Assembly: GCA_002794105.1 (NCBI GenBank)
Contig: PHFL01000060.1
Coordinates: forward strand, 60,952 to 124,951
Source: Candidatus Thermochlorobacter aerophilus
GTDB lineage: Bacteria; Bacteroidota; Chlorobiia; Chlorobiales; Thermochlorobacteraceae
Length of the DNA stretch: 64,000 bases
Direction: 5' to 3'
Shown: one piece after another, positions 9,066 to 17,591 of the stretch
Layout: each line of letters begins with the position of its first letter
Numbering within the stretch: position 1 is the first letter of the stretch
The notes under the pieces: generated by a model
Seen by the model: the letters and a program-made list of their open reading frames with translations, nothing else
The model's database searches: none
What the model was told of the DNA's origin: nothing
Made by a program: the position numbers and the translations under genes

Positions 9066-9110
9066 GTGTGCAGAACCTATGCACACTCGGTTTGCAGGTA
9101 AGGCTTACCT
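9066..9110. promoter_or_regulatory. Two adjacent dyads upstream of the pscC-like gene
   Basis: Two perfect inverted repeats lie 60-105 bp upstream of the pscC-like start: GTGTGCA-N7-TGCACAC at 9066-9086 and AGGTAAG-G-CTTACCT at 9096-9110. Their size and position suit operator sites or a leader hairpin. No regulator can be named. The surrounding 9006-9312 stretch contains no gene. Confidence 0.4.
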
Positions 9111-9243
9111 CCCAATGAAACCACTCTAATTTACGTAAAGTTCTTAGCCAAGAGAGAGAGCGCGCTAGCAAAGTTAGCATATGATGAAAAGAAACCGTCT
9201 CCGCCCATAGAAGCAGTTGCCTAAAAACTCGTCCATTTCGACT

Positions 9244-9282
9244 GTATCAAAAAAACTAGCTGATGGACTAAGTTTTTGATAC
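9244..9282 (-). terminator. AT-rich hairpin after the NmrA-like gene
   Basis: GTATCAAAAA (9244-9253) pairs perfectly with TTTTTGATAC (9273-9282), and the inner AACTAG/CTAAGT bases extend the stem with a bulge. It lies about 30 bases beyond the stop of the minus-strand gene at 9313. The T run is inside the stem, so termination is plausible but not classic. Confidence 0.45.
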
Positions 9283-9312
9283 ATCTATCGGCAAGTCTGC
9301 TATTGTACTGGC

Positions 9313-10251
9313 TTAAGAAGTCAGCCGATGCCGATACTTTTTTTCATATGCGGCGGTAATGTATTGCTCAAGTGTCATAAGGTGGTCAATGCCTAAAATG
9401 CGCTTCGGAACGGTCATATCACAAGCCATGCTGTCGTAGCTGAAATCGAGAAGGTGAATAATGCCCCATGCTTGTTCCCAAATTGGTTTAAGTATTTCGC
9501 CAAGCACGCGTAGTGGTGTAAGCGGAATGTGAAATGCAATCACTGGTTTGCCTTCGTATTTCAAGCGTACTTTCGACCACTCTTCGACAAGCTCGTCAAA
9601 GGTCATGATTCTATCGCCACCAATTTCAAAGGTTTTGTTCATGCATTCAGGATTGCCAATGGCGGCGACATACATTTTAGCGACATCTTGTTCAGCCAAC
9701 ATCTGAGTTGTAGTTTTGCCGTCGCCAAGCACAGGGAAAATGTTCGTGGCTTGCACGAAAGGCTCGCCACGATAGTAGAGCTCATAGAAAAACCCACATG
9801 GTCGGAAAATGGTGTAGGTAAGACCGCTTTCACGAAGTTTTTCTTCAGTCATCAACTTTGCCCATACAAAGCTATAGCCAAGAGAATTTTTCGGAAAGAG
9901 CGTAGAGGTAAAAATAAACTGCTTGACATGGTTTTCTTGTGCAGCAGCAATAGCGTTCATTTGTCCAAAATGTTCGGCATTGCCACGCGAGACAGCAGTG
10001 CGGTCTTGACCGGCACTGACACAAGAGATAACTACATCCACATTGCGCATGGCTTCCACTAAGCTGGCTTTATCCATAATGTTGCCATATGCAACTTCGA
10101 ACTCTGGTAAGCCAGCCTCAAATGCGGCTTGCAATTTTGCTTTAGATTCAGGGCGCACCAAGCCGCGCACTGCATAGCCTTTGGCTTTGAGCAGAGGCAC
10201 AAGCTCTCTGCCTAAGACGCCAGTGGTGCCAATAATGAGGACTCGTGTCAT
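9313..10251 (-). CDS. NmrA-like NAD(P)-binding atypical SDR
   Basis: Extended Rossmann protein of the NmrA/Ycf39/HSCARG type. Seen: GTTGVLGRELVPLLKAKGY (GxxGxxG cofactor site, residues 8-26), DVVISCVSAG, ten-residue spacing to FIFTSTLF, and FRPCGFFYELYY; the classical YxxxK pair is not evident. At 312 residues it is the size of the 8-vinyl reductase BciA of green sulfur bacteria and of photosystem assembly factors such as Ycf39, and it sits between pscC-like and pucC-like genes. A role in bacteriochlorophyll synthesis or reaction-centre assembly is a context inference, not a motif result. A good Shine-Dalgarno (AAGGGAGA) precedes ATG 10251. Confidence 0.75.
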   Translation of the reverse strand: MTRVLIIGTTGVLGRELVPLLKAKGYAVRGLVRPESKAKLQAAFEAGLPEFEVAYGNIMDKASLVEAMRNVDVVISCVSAGQDRTAVSRGNAEHFGQMNAIAAAQENHVKQFIFTSTLFPKNSLGYSFVWAKLMTEEKLRESGLTYTIFRPCGFFYELYYRGEPFVQATNIFPVLGDGKTTTQMLAEQDVAKMYVAAIGNPECMNKTFEIGGDRIMTFDELVEEWSKVRLKYEGKPVIAFHIPLTPLRVLGEILKPIWEQAWGIIHLLDFSYDSMACDMTVPKRILGIDHLMTLEQYITAAYEKKYRHRLTS

Positions 10252-10680
10252 AAATGTTCTCCCTTAAGTTAAGTGGTTGTGCTGATAGGCTTACTAGAAC
10301 ATGGTGCCAAATCTGCTGCGATGCGCCGAGTTCGAAGAGTGTGTCTTGTTCAACAGGCACTGCATGCTTTGCACCTTAGCCAGAAGATGCCCATTGTTGA
10401 GGCACCAAATTTCCGTTAAAACATCAAGTTGCAGTGTCAGCTTTGCTCATTTAAGCGCCTGAAGAGCAATCCTTGACCAAGAAAATAGCTTGAAGCAATC
10501 AACCTCATGACGGAAGACAACCCAAGTTAAATCTTACTCGAATGTGCACTAGCGCGTCAATGCAAGACCGCAACACACTATGCTTATTTGAGATAAGCAC
10601 GGTTCAAGATGCGCAGGTCTGGCTACAGACATGATTGAGAGTCGGTTACAATTGTGTCGCTAACTCTCTGCAGCATGAAC
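10252..10680. other. Intergenic region between NmrA-like and pucC-like genes
   Basis: 429 bp without a convincing gene in any frame. It carries the leader and promoter of the NmrA-like gene. The only structure seen is a small perfect inverted repeat, TGCTTAT-N5-ATAAGCA at 10581-10599, about 80 bases past the pucC-like stop, without a T run. Confidence 0.5.
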
Positions 10681-12000
10681 CTAATCTGCGGCGATAGCCA
10701 ACACGCGCTCCAACGAGACTTTGCTTTCTCTTTGAAGTTTTTCCTGCGAAAATCGTGGTAGCATCAATGTGGCAATGCTAAAAGCAAGAATTTCAAGTAA
10801 AAAGACGGCACCATAAGCCAAATTTGGGCTTGCAAATGTATAAAGCAGAAAATCGCGGATGGCGCCCATGCCAAGCTCACCTGAAAAGTTGGCAAGACTC
10901 TGCGCTGTGCCCCAAAGTCCAAGGTAGAGCCCCGTGCGCCCAGCATGCATTGATATCATGAACACAATATTGCTGACTGTAGAGCAGCCTAAACCTACAC
11001 CGATGACAATCAGCCCTGTGTAAAGAAGCGCAGATTGATGCCATAGACCAGAGAGAAGCAGAACGAAAAACCCAACTGCAGCAACTGTGTTGCCAAATGC
11101 GATGGCAGTTTTCAGACCGATGCGATTGATGGCAAAACCTGTGATAAGCATAAAAAGAAGTTGCGTGCTGCCCAGATACTGCCTGAACTTTGTGGTTTCA
11201 CTTACACTTAAGCCGTGCACGTCGGCGCCAAAAGGCTCCATGATAAGCTCATTGCCAAATGCGGCAAAAATGGAGATGAAGACGTAGAAAAAAAATCCCT
11301 TAGTTAAAGGCGAGGCATTTATCAGGGCAAGTGATTGCAAAAATGTTAGTGAAGGCTCGCTTTGTTGCCGCACCGAGTCTTGATGACGGCGCTCTAAGCC
11401 AACTATCGTAAGTGTGCCAAGCAAAAAAGAAATGAGGCTGGCGTTGCGCATAGCGTCAATAAGCTTTTCGTGCGTGAAATCCTTCAGCGCCTGACTCATA
11501 GCGACGGCAGTAAAAATGCCAGAGAGTACCATCAGAATCCAGCTGACGGCGGCAACTTTGCTGAGTGATTTTTCACCTACATAGTCGGCAATCAGAGCAT
11601 AGTAGGTTGTCAGGGAAGCATGGTAACCAATGCCAAAGATGGTGAAAACTAAAATGAGAAGAGGCAAGTTGACCCAGAAGTTTTGCTGTAAATCAATGGC
11701 CAGTGGTGCAATCAGCGAAAATGTGGCGCAGCAAAGTGCTAAGCCGCCCAAGATGAAAGGCGTGCGTTTGTAGCCAAAAAAGTGTGTATGGTCAGAGAGA
11801 TTACCAGCCCAAATTTTCACCCCAAAAAGTACCATGAGCTCTCGAATGCCAATGAGCATACCAACTAAGGCGGCAGCAATGCCCAACTCAATGGTCATCA
11901 CACGGTTGAGCGTATCGGTAAGGATGGCGTAAATGATGCCGAAGGAAATTTGAAACAGTGCAAGCCGCGCCAGATTAAAGTAGGATACGAGCTTGTTCAT
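10681..12000 (-). CDS. PucC-family MFS protein (pigment/antenna assembly)
   Basis: Twelve-helix major-facilitator protein of the PucC/LhaA (BCD) family, 439 residues. In purple bacteria these act in light-harvesting complex assembly, and green sulfur bacteria have homologues of unproven role. Seen: N-terminal FQISFGIIYAILTDTLNRVM and ELGIAAALVGMLIGIRELM, the hallmark first two helices, then GNLSDHTHFFGYKRTPFI where the family has its RSDTHxxxxGxRRxPyI loop, and a second half with FGADVHGLSVSET. A general MFS transporter is unlikely given these family-specific segments. It stands alone with its own upstream region, divergent from the PhoD-like gene. Confidence 0.85.
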   Translation of the reverse strand: MNKLVSYFNLARLALFQISFGIIYAILTDTLNRVMTIELGIAAALVGMLIGIRELMVLFGVKIWAGNLSDHTHFFGYKRTPFILGGLALCCATFSLIAPLAIDLQQNFWVNLPLLILVFTIFGIGYHASLTTYYALIADYVGEKSLSKVAAVSWILMVLSGIFTAVAMSQALKDFTHEKLIDAMRNASLISFLLGTLTIVGLERRHQDSVRQQSEPSLTFLQSLALINASPLTKGFFFYVFISIFAAFGNELIMEPFGADVHGLSVSETTKFRQYLGSTQLLFMLITGFAINRIGLKTAIAFGNTVAAVGFFVLLLSGLWHQSALLYTGLIVIGVGLGCSTVSNIVFMISMHAGRTGLYLGLWGTAQSLANFSGELGMGAIRDFLLYTFASPNLAYGAVFLLEILAFSIATLMLPRFSQEKLQRESKVSLERVLAIAAD

Positions 12001-12160
12001 AAGTTATGGTAGGAAAAGGTTTTATGTCGTTTTTTCCACTTGCAGGGAAAATTAAGAAACAAAAATTTGCAATTCCAACTTTAGGAAGAAAACAGAACAC
12101 TCAAAAGTACTTCAGCTTTTGTTAACTTTGCAGAGAAACTTCATTCAAACGAAAAACCCT

Positions 12161-13519
12161 ATGCGTTCAGCTCGTCATTTTACAATCTTGCTTGTACTGT
12201 TTTTTCTTGCAGCAGGCGCACTCTATGCGCAAAGCACGCTACTTCAGTCTGGTCCAATGCTAGGCTACTCGGAGATGCGCGAAGTCTTGCTCTGGGTGCA
12301 AACCAAAGCTCCAGCAAAAGTTCAGTTCAAATATTGGGATAAGGAAAATCCAAAGCAAGTATTTGAGACGGAAACTGTACAAACCAGCAAAGAGAAAGCC
12401 TTCACGGCATCACTGATTGCCGATAGGGTTTCGCCGGGGAAAAAGTATCAGTATGAACTTTACATCAATGGTAAAAAAGTCGAGCGCCCTTATCCGTTAG
12501 AGTTCCAAACGCAAGTGTTGTGGAAATATCGCACAGACCCACCTGACTTTACAATCGCAACTGGCAGTTGTGCCTACATTAATGAGCCAGAGTTCGACCG
12601 ACCTGGAAAACCCTATGGACAGGGCTATGAGATTTTCAAAGCGATTTATGAAAAGCGCCCTGACGCCATGCTTTGGCTCGGCGACAACATATACTTGCGC
12701 GAAGCCGATTGGAACTCACGTACAGGAATCTACCAACGCTACCAGCATACGCGCTCACTGCCAGAACTGCAACCCCTGCTGGCGTCGGTGCACCACTACG
12801 CGATTTGGGACGACCACGACTTTGGACCGAACGACTGTGATGGCAGTTTTTGGAACAAAGAGCAAGCGCTTGAAGCCTTCAAGTGTTTCTGGGGAAATCC
12901 CTCTTACGGCGTAGGTACCCTGCGTGGAATATGCACGCAATTTTCTTGGGGCGATGCTGACTTTTTCCTCTTGGACAATCGCTACTATCGCACGCCACAA
13001 GCACGCAAGACAGGACCGAGAACCATACTTGGCAAAGAGCAACTCGAGTGGCTCATCAATGCGCTGGTAGCAAGCAAAGCCACATTCAAAGTAATTGCCA
13101 TCGGTGGGCAGGTCTTAAATCCAGTAGCGGTCTATGAAACATATGCCAACTATGCGGAAGAGCGCCAGCTCTTGATTGATACCATTACAAAGGAAGCGAT
13201 TTCAGGCGTCATCTTCCTAAGCGGAGACCGACATTTTACCGAACTGACCATGCTACCACGCAAAGATAGCTACCCACTTTACGAGCTAACCTGTTCACCA
13301 CTGACCTCTGGCGTGTTTAAGGGAGCACGAGACGAAGCCAATAACCTGCGCGTGGAAGGTACATTGGTCGAGGAGCAAAACTTTGCATTGCTGAAATTTT
13401 CAGGAAAGCGAGAAGAGCGCATGCTGACCATATCCGTCTATAACAAAGATGGTAAGGAGCTCTGGTCTCGCAGTATAAAAGCCACTGACTTGCAGGTGCC
13501 AACACAAAAAGTGGAGTAA
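12161..13519 (+). CDS. PhoD-like metallophosphatase, exported
   Basis: Alkaline phosphatase/phosphodiesterase family of PhoD type (calcineurin-like fold). ATG 12161 gives 452 residues beginning with a signal peptide (hydrophobic ILLVLFFLAAGALYA, cleavage near AQS). An N-terminal fibronectin-like domain (about 25-125) precedes the catalytic part. Metal-ligand motifs: GDNIYLRE, WDDHDFGPND and LSGDRHFTEL. It probably releases phosphate from organic esters in the periplasm or at the surface. Its 3' end lies 2 bp from the acyl-CoA-synthetase-like gene, tail to tail. The substrate is unknown. Confidence 0.88.
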   Translation: MRSARHFTILLVLFFLAAGALYAQSTLLQSGPMLGYSEMREVLLWVQTKAPAKVQFKYWDKENPKQVFETETVQTSKEKAFTASLIADRVSPGKKYQYELYINGKKVERPYPLEFQTQVLWKYRTDPPDFTIATGSCAYINEPEFDRPGKPYGQGYEIFKAIYEKRPDAMLWLGDNIYLREADWNSRTGIYQRYQHTRSLPELQPLLASVHHYAIWDDHDFGPNDCDGSFWNKEQALEAFKCFWGNPSYGVGTLRGICTQFSWGDADFFLLDNRYYRTPQARKTGPRTILGKEQLEWLINALVASKATFKVIAIGGQVLNPVAVYETYANYAEERQLLIDTITKEAISGVIFLSGDRHFTELTMLPRKDSYPLYELTCSPLTSGVFKGARDEANNLRVEGTLVEEQNFALLKFSGKREERMLTISVYNKDGKELWSRSIKATDLQVPTQKVE

Positions 13520-13521
13520 GC

Positions 13522-15390
13522 TTAGCTGCGGCGCAGTGCCTGTGCCTTAAGAAAGTTATGTGCAATGGCGCCATCCTGTGTGCGTGGCAGCGGAGCCGAG
13601 CAAAACTCAATTTCGCTAAGGGTGGCGTTGATGCTCAGCTCATGACGAAGATAGTCGCGCAAAATCGAGCGCATGGTATCGGTTGGCTTATGACCAGCCT
13701 TCAGCACAACAAGCGCCTTGATTTTCTCGCCAAGCTCTTTGTCAGGTAGACCAATCACTGCTACTTCCTCTACGGCAGGGTGAGTGCTCAAAATTTTCTC
13801 GATTTCGGAGAGAGCAAGGCGCTGCCCGCTGATTTTGAGCACATCATCAATTCTTCCCATCACGCAGTAGTAGCCATCTTCATCATAGAAGGCGGCATCG
13901 CCAGTGTTGAAGCAACCGGGAACATGCTTCCAATACTTGGCGTAGCGTTCTTCGTTGTTCCAAATCGTGTGCATCAGATGTGGGAGTGGGTAGCGCAGAA
14001 CAAGCAAACCACTGGTGTTGGGCGGAACGGTTTTGCCATCTTCAAGTGAAACAATATCTAAAACGACACCGGGCATTGGGCGGCCGACTTTACCGAGCTT
14101 GATATCAGCGGCAAGAAAATCACCAAGCACTGGTGCGGCAATTTCCGTCTGCCACCAGCTATCCAACACACATCCGCGCTTGCCCAGTACATGTTTCTGA
14201 ATCCACTCGTGCGTATCGGCTTCCAAGTAACTGCCCGAGGAAGTAATCAAGCGCAAGGTAGAAAGGTCAAACTTTTTGATAACCTCTTCGCCATGCTTCA
14301 TGAGGGTTTGCAGGGTCAAGGGCGAGCTGAACAAGATATTGACGCCGTGCCGCTCGAGCAGTCGCCAAAACGCCTCAATGTTGGGATAGTCAATAGCGCC
14401 TTCGCGCATCATCACCGTAGCACCGTTGAGCAAAGGACCATATGTGATGAAGCTGTGACCAAGGATGCGCCCAATATCTTCGGTGTTGAAGAAAATGTCA
14501 TACTCTTTGAGGTCATACATGGCTTGTGCCATGTAGTAGGTGCCAACCATGTAGCCCCCATGAACATGCACAACGCCTTTGGGTGCGCCACTAGTGCCGC
14601 TGGTGTAGAGAATGAAAAGTGGATGATTGGCTTCGACAATTTCAGGATTAATCCACTGCGGTTGCCGATCGATAAGCTCATGGAAATCTACTTCGCGCTC
14701 GGAAAAAAGCTCGAGCTTGGGGTCGTCGCGGCGTAGCACAATAATTTTCTCGACTGATTCGGCATTAGCAATTGCGTGGTCGACGATACCTTTGAGCGGG
14801 ATGCGCTTACCGTTGCGGTATGTCACGTCGGCACAAATCACAACTTTGGCTTCTGTATCATGCACCCGATGACGTAGCGACTGCACCCCTAAGGTAATAG
14901 GCGCATAGACGTGAATAGCACCAATGCGCGCGCAAGCTAACATGGAATAGACTGCTTCAGGCGTATTCGGCAAACAAATCAACACGCGGTCGCCTTTGCC
15001 GACGCCAAGGCTCTTGAGTGCATTTGCCGTCTGACACACACGGCGCAGCAGTCGGTCGTAAGTAACAAGGGTTTCCTTACCAGTTTCTGAAACCGCCAAC
15101 AGTGCAACTTTATTGCGGCGATGATTGACTATGTGTCTGTCCAAAGCATTTAGTGTGATGTTGGTCTTGCCGCCAATAAACCAATCATGTTTAGGCGGTT
15201 CAAATGTCAGCACCTTGTCCCACTTTTTTTCCCACAAAAGCTTTTCAGCAATTTCAGACCAAAAGCCTTCAGGGTCGGTCAGCGCACGGCGATAGTCAGC
15301 TTCATAGTCTTGAATGAGCGCATTACGGCGCAAAAAAAATGGGGGCGAAATTCGACGCGACTCGTTCAAAAATGGTGTAACCTCGAGCAT
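13522..15390 (-). CDS. Acetyl-CoA-synthetase-like AMP-forming ligase lacking the C-terminal catalytic lysine
   Basis: ANL-superfamily acyl-CoA synthetase, closest in layout to acetyl/propionyl-CoA synthetase. Seen: N-terminal ACAS_N-like segment with NALDRHIVNHR, P-loop YTSGTSGAPKGVVHVHGG, DSWWQTEI (the tryptophan that limits acetate-type pockets), and MGRIDDVLKISGQRL. Odd: the C-terminal signature normally PKTRSGK reads LPRTQDGAIAHNFL, so the lysine needed for adenylation is alanine (about residue 608). It may catalyse only the thioesterification half, use a preformed adenylate, or be inactive. ATG 15390 follows AAAGGAAAGAG; an in-frame GTG at 15426 is an alternative start. Confidence 0.85.
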   Translation of the reverse strand: MLEVTPFLNESRRISPPFFLRRNALIQDYEADYRRALTDPEGFWSEIAEKLLWEKKWDKVLTFEPPKHDWFIGGKTNITLNALDRHIVNHRRNKVALLAVSETGKETLVTYDRLLRRVCQTANALKSLGVGKGDRVLICLPNTPEAVYSMLACARIGAIHVYAPITLGVQSLRHRVHDTEAKVVICADVTYRNGKRIPLKGIVDHAIANAESVEKIIVLRRDDPKLELFSEREVDFHELIDRQPQWINPEIVEANHPLFILYTSGTSGAPKGVVHVHGGYMVGTYYMAQAMYDLKEYDIFFNTEDIGRILGHSFITYGPLLNGATVMMREGAIDYPNIEAFWRLLERHGVNILFSSPLTLQTLMKHGEEVIKKFDLSTLRLITSSGSYLEADTHEWIQKHVLGKRGCVLDSWWQTEIAAPVLGDFLAADIKLGKVGRPMPGVVLDIVSLEDGKTVPPNTSGLLVLRYPLPHLMHTIWNNEERYAKYWKHVPGCFNTGDAAFYDEDGYYCVMGRIDDVLKISGQRLALSEIEKILSTHPAVEEVAVIGLPDKELGEKIKALVVLKAGHKPTDTMRSILRDYLRHELSINATLSEIEFCSAPLPRTQDGAIAHNFLKAQALRRS

Positions 15391-15586
15391 GGCTAAGTAA
15401 ATGGACTCTTTCCTTTGCGCAAACACTCAATTTGGAATTGAACGTTCAGTTTCTCGATGCTAAAATCAAGCGTGCATAAAGTGGCGCAGGCTACAGCGAC
15501 TACAGCGAAAAAAGTATCGTAAAAACGAAGCAACCTGTTAAATTTGTCGAAAGCTTGCAACAACACTTAAAACCGTCTCATAGGCT

Positions 15587-16915
15587 ATGGCAGTCAAAGA
15601 TGCAACTCAGAATGAAGTAGAACAGCGGCTCGCTGAAATTGAAGAGGAACTAGCAAACCTACGCGAAGAACAGCGGCGCATTCAGGCAAAATGGCAAGCC
15701 GAAAAAGAAGTCATTACGCGCATTCGTGAGCTCAAAGAGCAAATTGAGCAAGCGAAAATTCAGGCAGAAGAATACGAACGACAAGGCGATTTTGGCAAGG
15801 TTGCAGAAATCCGTTATGGCACCATTGTTACGCTGCAAAAACAGCTCAATGAAGCCAAGCAAAAAATGGAAGAGATGCAAAGAAATGGTGCCATGATAAA
15901 AGAAGAAATTGGTGCTGAAGAAGTAGCTGAAGTGGTATCCAAGTGGACAGGCATTCCAGTTACCAAGATGTTACAGTCGGAGCGCACCAAGCTCCTGCAC
16001 ATGGAAGAAGAACTGCATAAGCGAGTGGTTGGGCAAGATGATGCTATTCGCGCCATCAGTGAAGCAGTGCGACGCGCTCGTGCTGGGCTTAGTGATGAGC
16101 GTCGCCCAATTGGTTCCTTCATCTTTTTGGGGACTACAGGCGTTGGGAAAACTGAACTAGCACGCAGCCTTGCTGAGTATCTCTTCAACGATGAAAATGC
16201 TCTGATTCGCATCGACATGTCTGAATACATGGAACCGCACAGCGTCAGTCGTCTCATTGGTGCGCCGCCCGGATATGTGGGCTACGATGAAGGCGGACAA
16301 CTAACCGAAGCCGTGCGTAGAAGACCATTTTCAGTCATTTTGCTCGACGAAATCGAAAAAGCTCATCCCGATGTGTTCAACATTCTTCTGCAAGTCTTGG
16401 ATGATGGGCGACTGACAGACAACAAAGGACATGTAGTCAATTTCAAGAACACTATCATCATCATGACAAGCAACTTAGGCGCGCATCTTATCCAAGACCA
16501 GATGCAACTGCTCAACGACAGCAACCGTCAGGAGATTATGTCGCGCCTGCGCATTGAGCTCTTTGAGATGCTGCGCAAGAAAATGCGACCGGAGTTTCTC
16601 AACCGCATTGATGAAATCATTGTTTTTGCACCGCTTACACGCGAAGAAATCGCCGCTATTGTAGACATTCAATTCCAACGCATTGCAGAAACCGCAAAGA
16701 AGCAAAACATTACACTTACACTGTCAGATGAAGCCAAAGATTGGTTAGGTCAGCTTGGCTATGACCCCAGCTTTGGTGCAAGACCGCTCAAGCGTGTCAT
16801 GCAAAAGTATATTGTCAATGCACTGGCAGAAAAAATTCTTAAAGGCGAGATTGCAGAAGGTGATAATGTAGAGATTGTCCTAAACGATAGACAACTGGAA
16901 TTTAGAAAGCGCTAA
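15587..16915 (+). CDS. clpB: ClpB-type AAA+ disaggregase, C-terminal half only
   Basis: Corresponds to the second half of ClpB (442 against about 860 residues). It begins inside the coiled-coil M-domain (heptad-rich residues 8-105), then has nucleotide-binding domain 2 with Walker [11 protein letters not shown], pore loop [13 protein letters not shown], Walker [16 protein letters not shown] sensor region, arginine finger [10 protein letters not shown] and the D2-small domain [12 protein letters not shown]. No NBD1 or N-domain can be found in the 160 bp upstream in any frame, and an ATG with normal spacing from the divergent gene opens the frame. So it is a genuine NBD1-less form or a deletion product. 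It abuts folK with no gap. Confidence 0.9.
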   Translation: MAVKDATQNEVEQRLAEIEEELANLREEQRRIQAKWQAEKEVITRIRELKEQIEQAKIQAEEYERQGDFGKVAEIRYGTIVTLQKQLNEAKQKMEEMQRNGAMIKEEIGAEEVAEVVSKWTGIPVTKMLQSERTKLLHMEEELHKRVVGQDDAIRAISEAVRRARAGLSDERRPIGSFIFLGTTGVGKTELARSLAEYLFNDENALIRIDMSEYMEPHSVSRLIGAPPGYVGYDEGGQLTEAVRRRPFSVILLDEIEKAHPDVFNILLQVLDDGRLTDNKGHVVNFKNTIIIMTSNLGAHLIQDQMQLLNDSNRQEIMSRLRIELFEMLRKKMRPEFLNRIDEIIVFAPLTREEIAAIVDIQFQRIAETAKKQNITLTLSDEAKDWLGQLGYDPSFGARPLKRVMQKYIVNALAEKILKGEIAEGDNVEIVLNDRQLEFRKR

Positions 16916-17416
16916 ATGGCAATTGCCTACATTGGTTTGGGCTCAAACTTGGGCGATAGATTTGCCTATCTGCAAGCTGCGCTCCAAAAGCTGAAGGAGT
17001 TGCCGCATACTACGGTTGAGGGAGTCTCACGCATCTATGAAACTCCGCCGTTGGGCATGGTGCATCAGCCCGCTTTTCTCAACGCCGTGGCTAAGCTGCA
17101 AACCACACTGAAGCCCACAGACCTGCTCGAGCACCTGAAAGCCATTGAAAGACAGTTGGGACGACCAGAACACTATGCACGCTGGAGCGCACGTGTGATT
17201 GACTTAGATATTTTGCTCTATGACGATTTGGTGATGCAACTAACCCACCTAACCATTCCACATCCGGAACTGACACGCCGCAAGTTTGCTATGCAACCGC
17301 TTTTAGACCTTGCCGACCCAATTCACCCACTTTTTAAGCAGCCCATCTCCAACCTGCTCGAGCATACTGAAGACACTTCCACTGTGGCGGCACTGCACCA
17401 AATGCTGCAACTGTAA
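16916..17416 (+). CDS. folK: 2-amino-4-hydroxy-6-hydroxymethyldihydropteridine pyrophosphokinase
   Basis: Folate biosynthesis: transfers pyrophosphate from ATP to 6-hydroxymethyl-dihydropterin before dihydropteroate synthase. Seen: N-terminal YIGLGSNLGDRFAYLQAAL, pterin/ATP-site segments ETPPLGMVHQPAFLNAV, RWSARVIDLDILLYDD with the two metal-binding aspartates, and IPHPELTRRKFAMQPLLDLA. The 166-residue length is usual. ATG 16916 directly follows the TAA of the clpB fragment, so the two are translationally linked although functionally unrelated. Confidence 0.95.
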   Translation: MAIAYIGLGSNLGDRFAYLQAALQKLKELPHTTVEGVSRIYETPPLGMVHQPAFLNAVAKLQTTLKPTDLLEHLKAIERQLGRPEHYARWSARVIDLDILLYDDLVMQLTHLTIPHPELTRRKFAMQPLLDLADPIHPLFKQPISNLLEHTEDTSTVAALHQMLQL

Positions 17417-17591
17417 ACCCTAGTTTTGTGGAGCGAAAGCAAATGCTTAGATTTTCGAGCCAACGCAGCCCCGCAACATGTAACAGTTACTGGCTGGTTA
17501 TTCCGTAGCAGTATCTTCATGGCTGAAAAAAGCACAATCATTTACCCTAATAACTACGAGCAAACCTGCTTTAGATGGAAAGGCAACTTAC

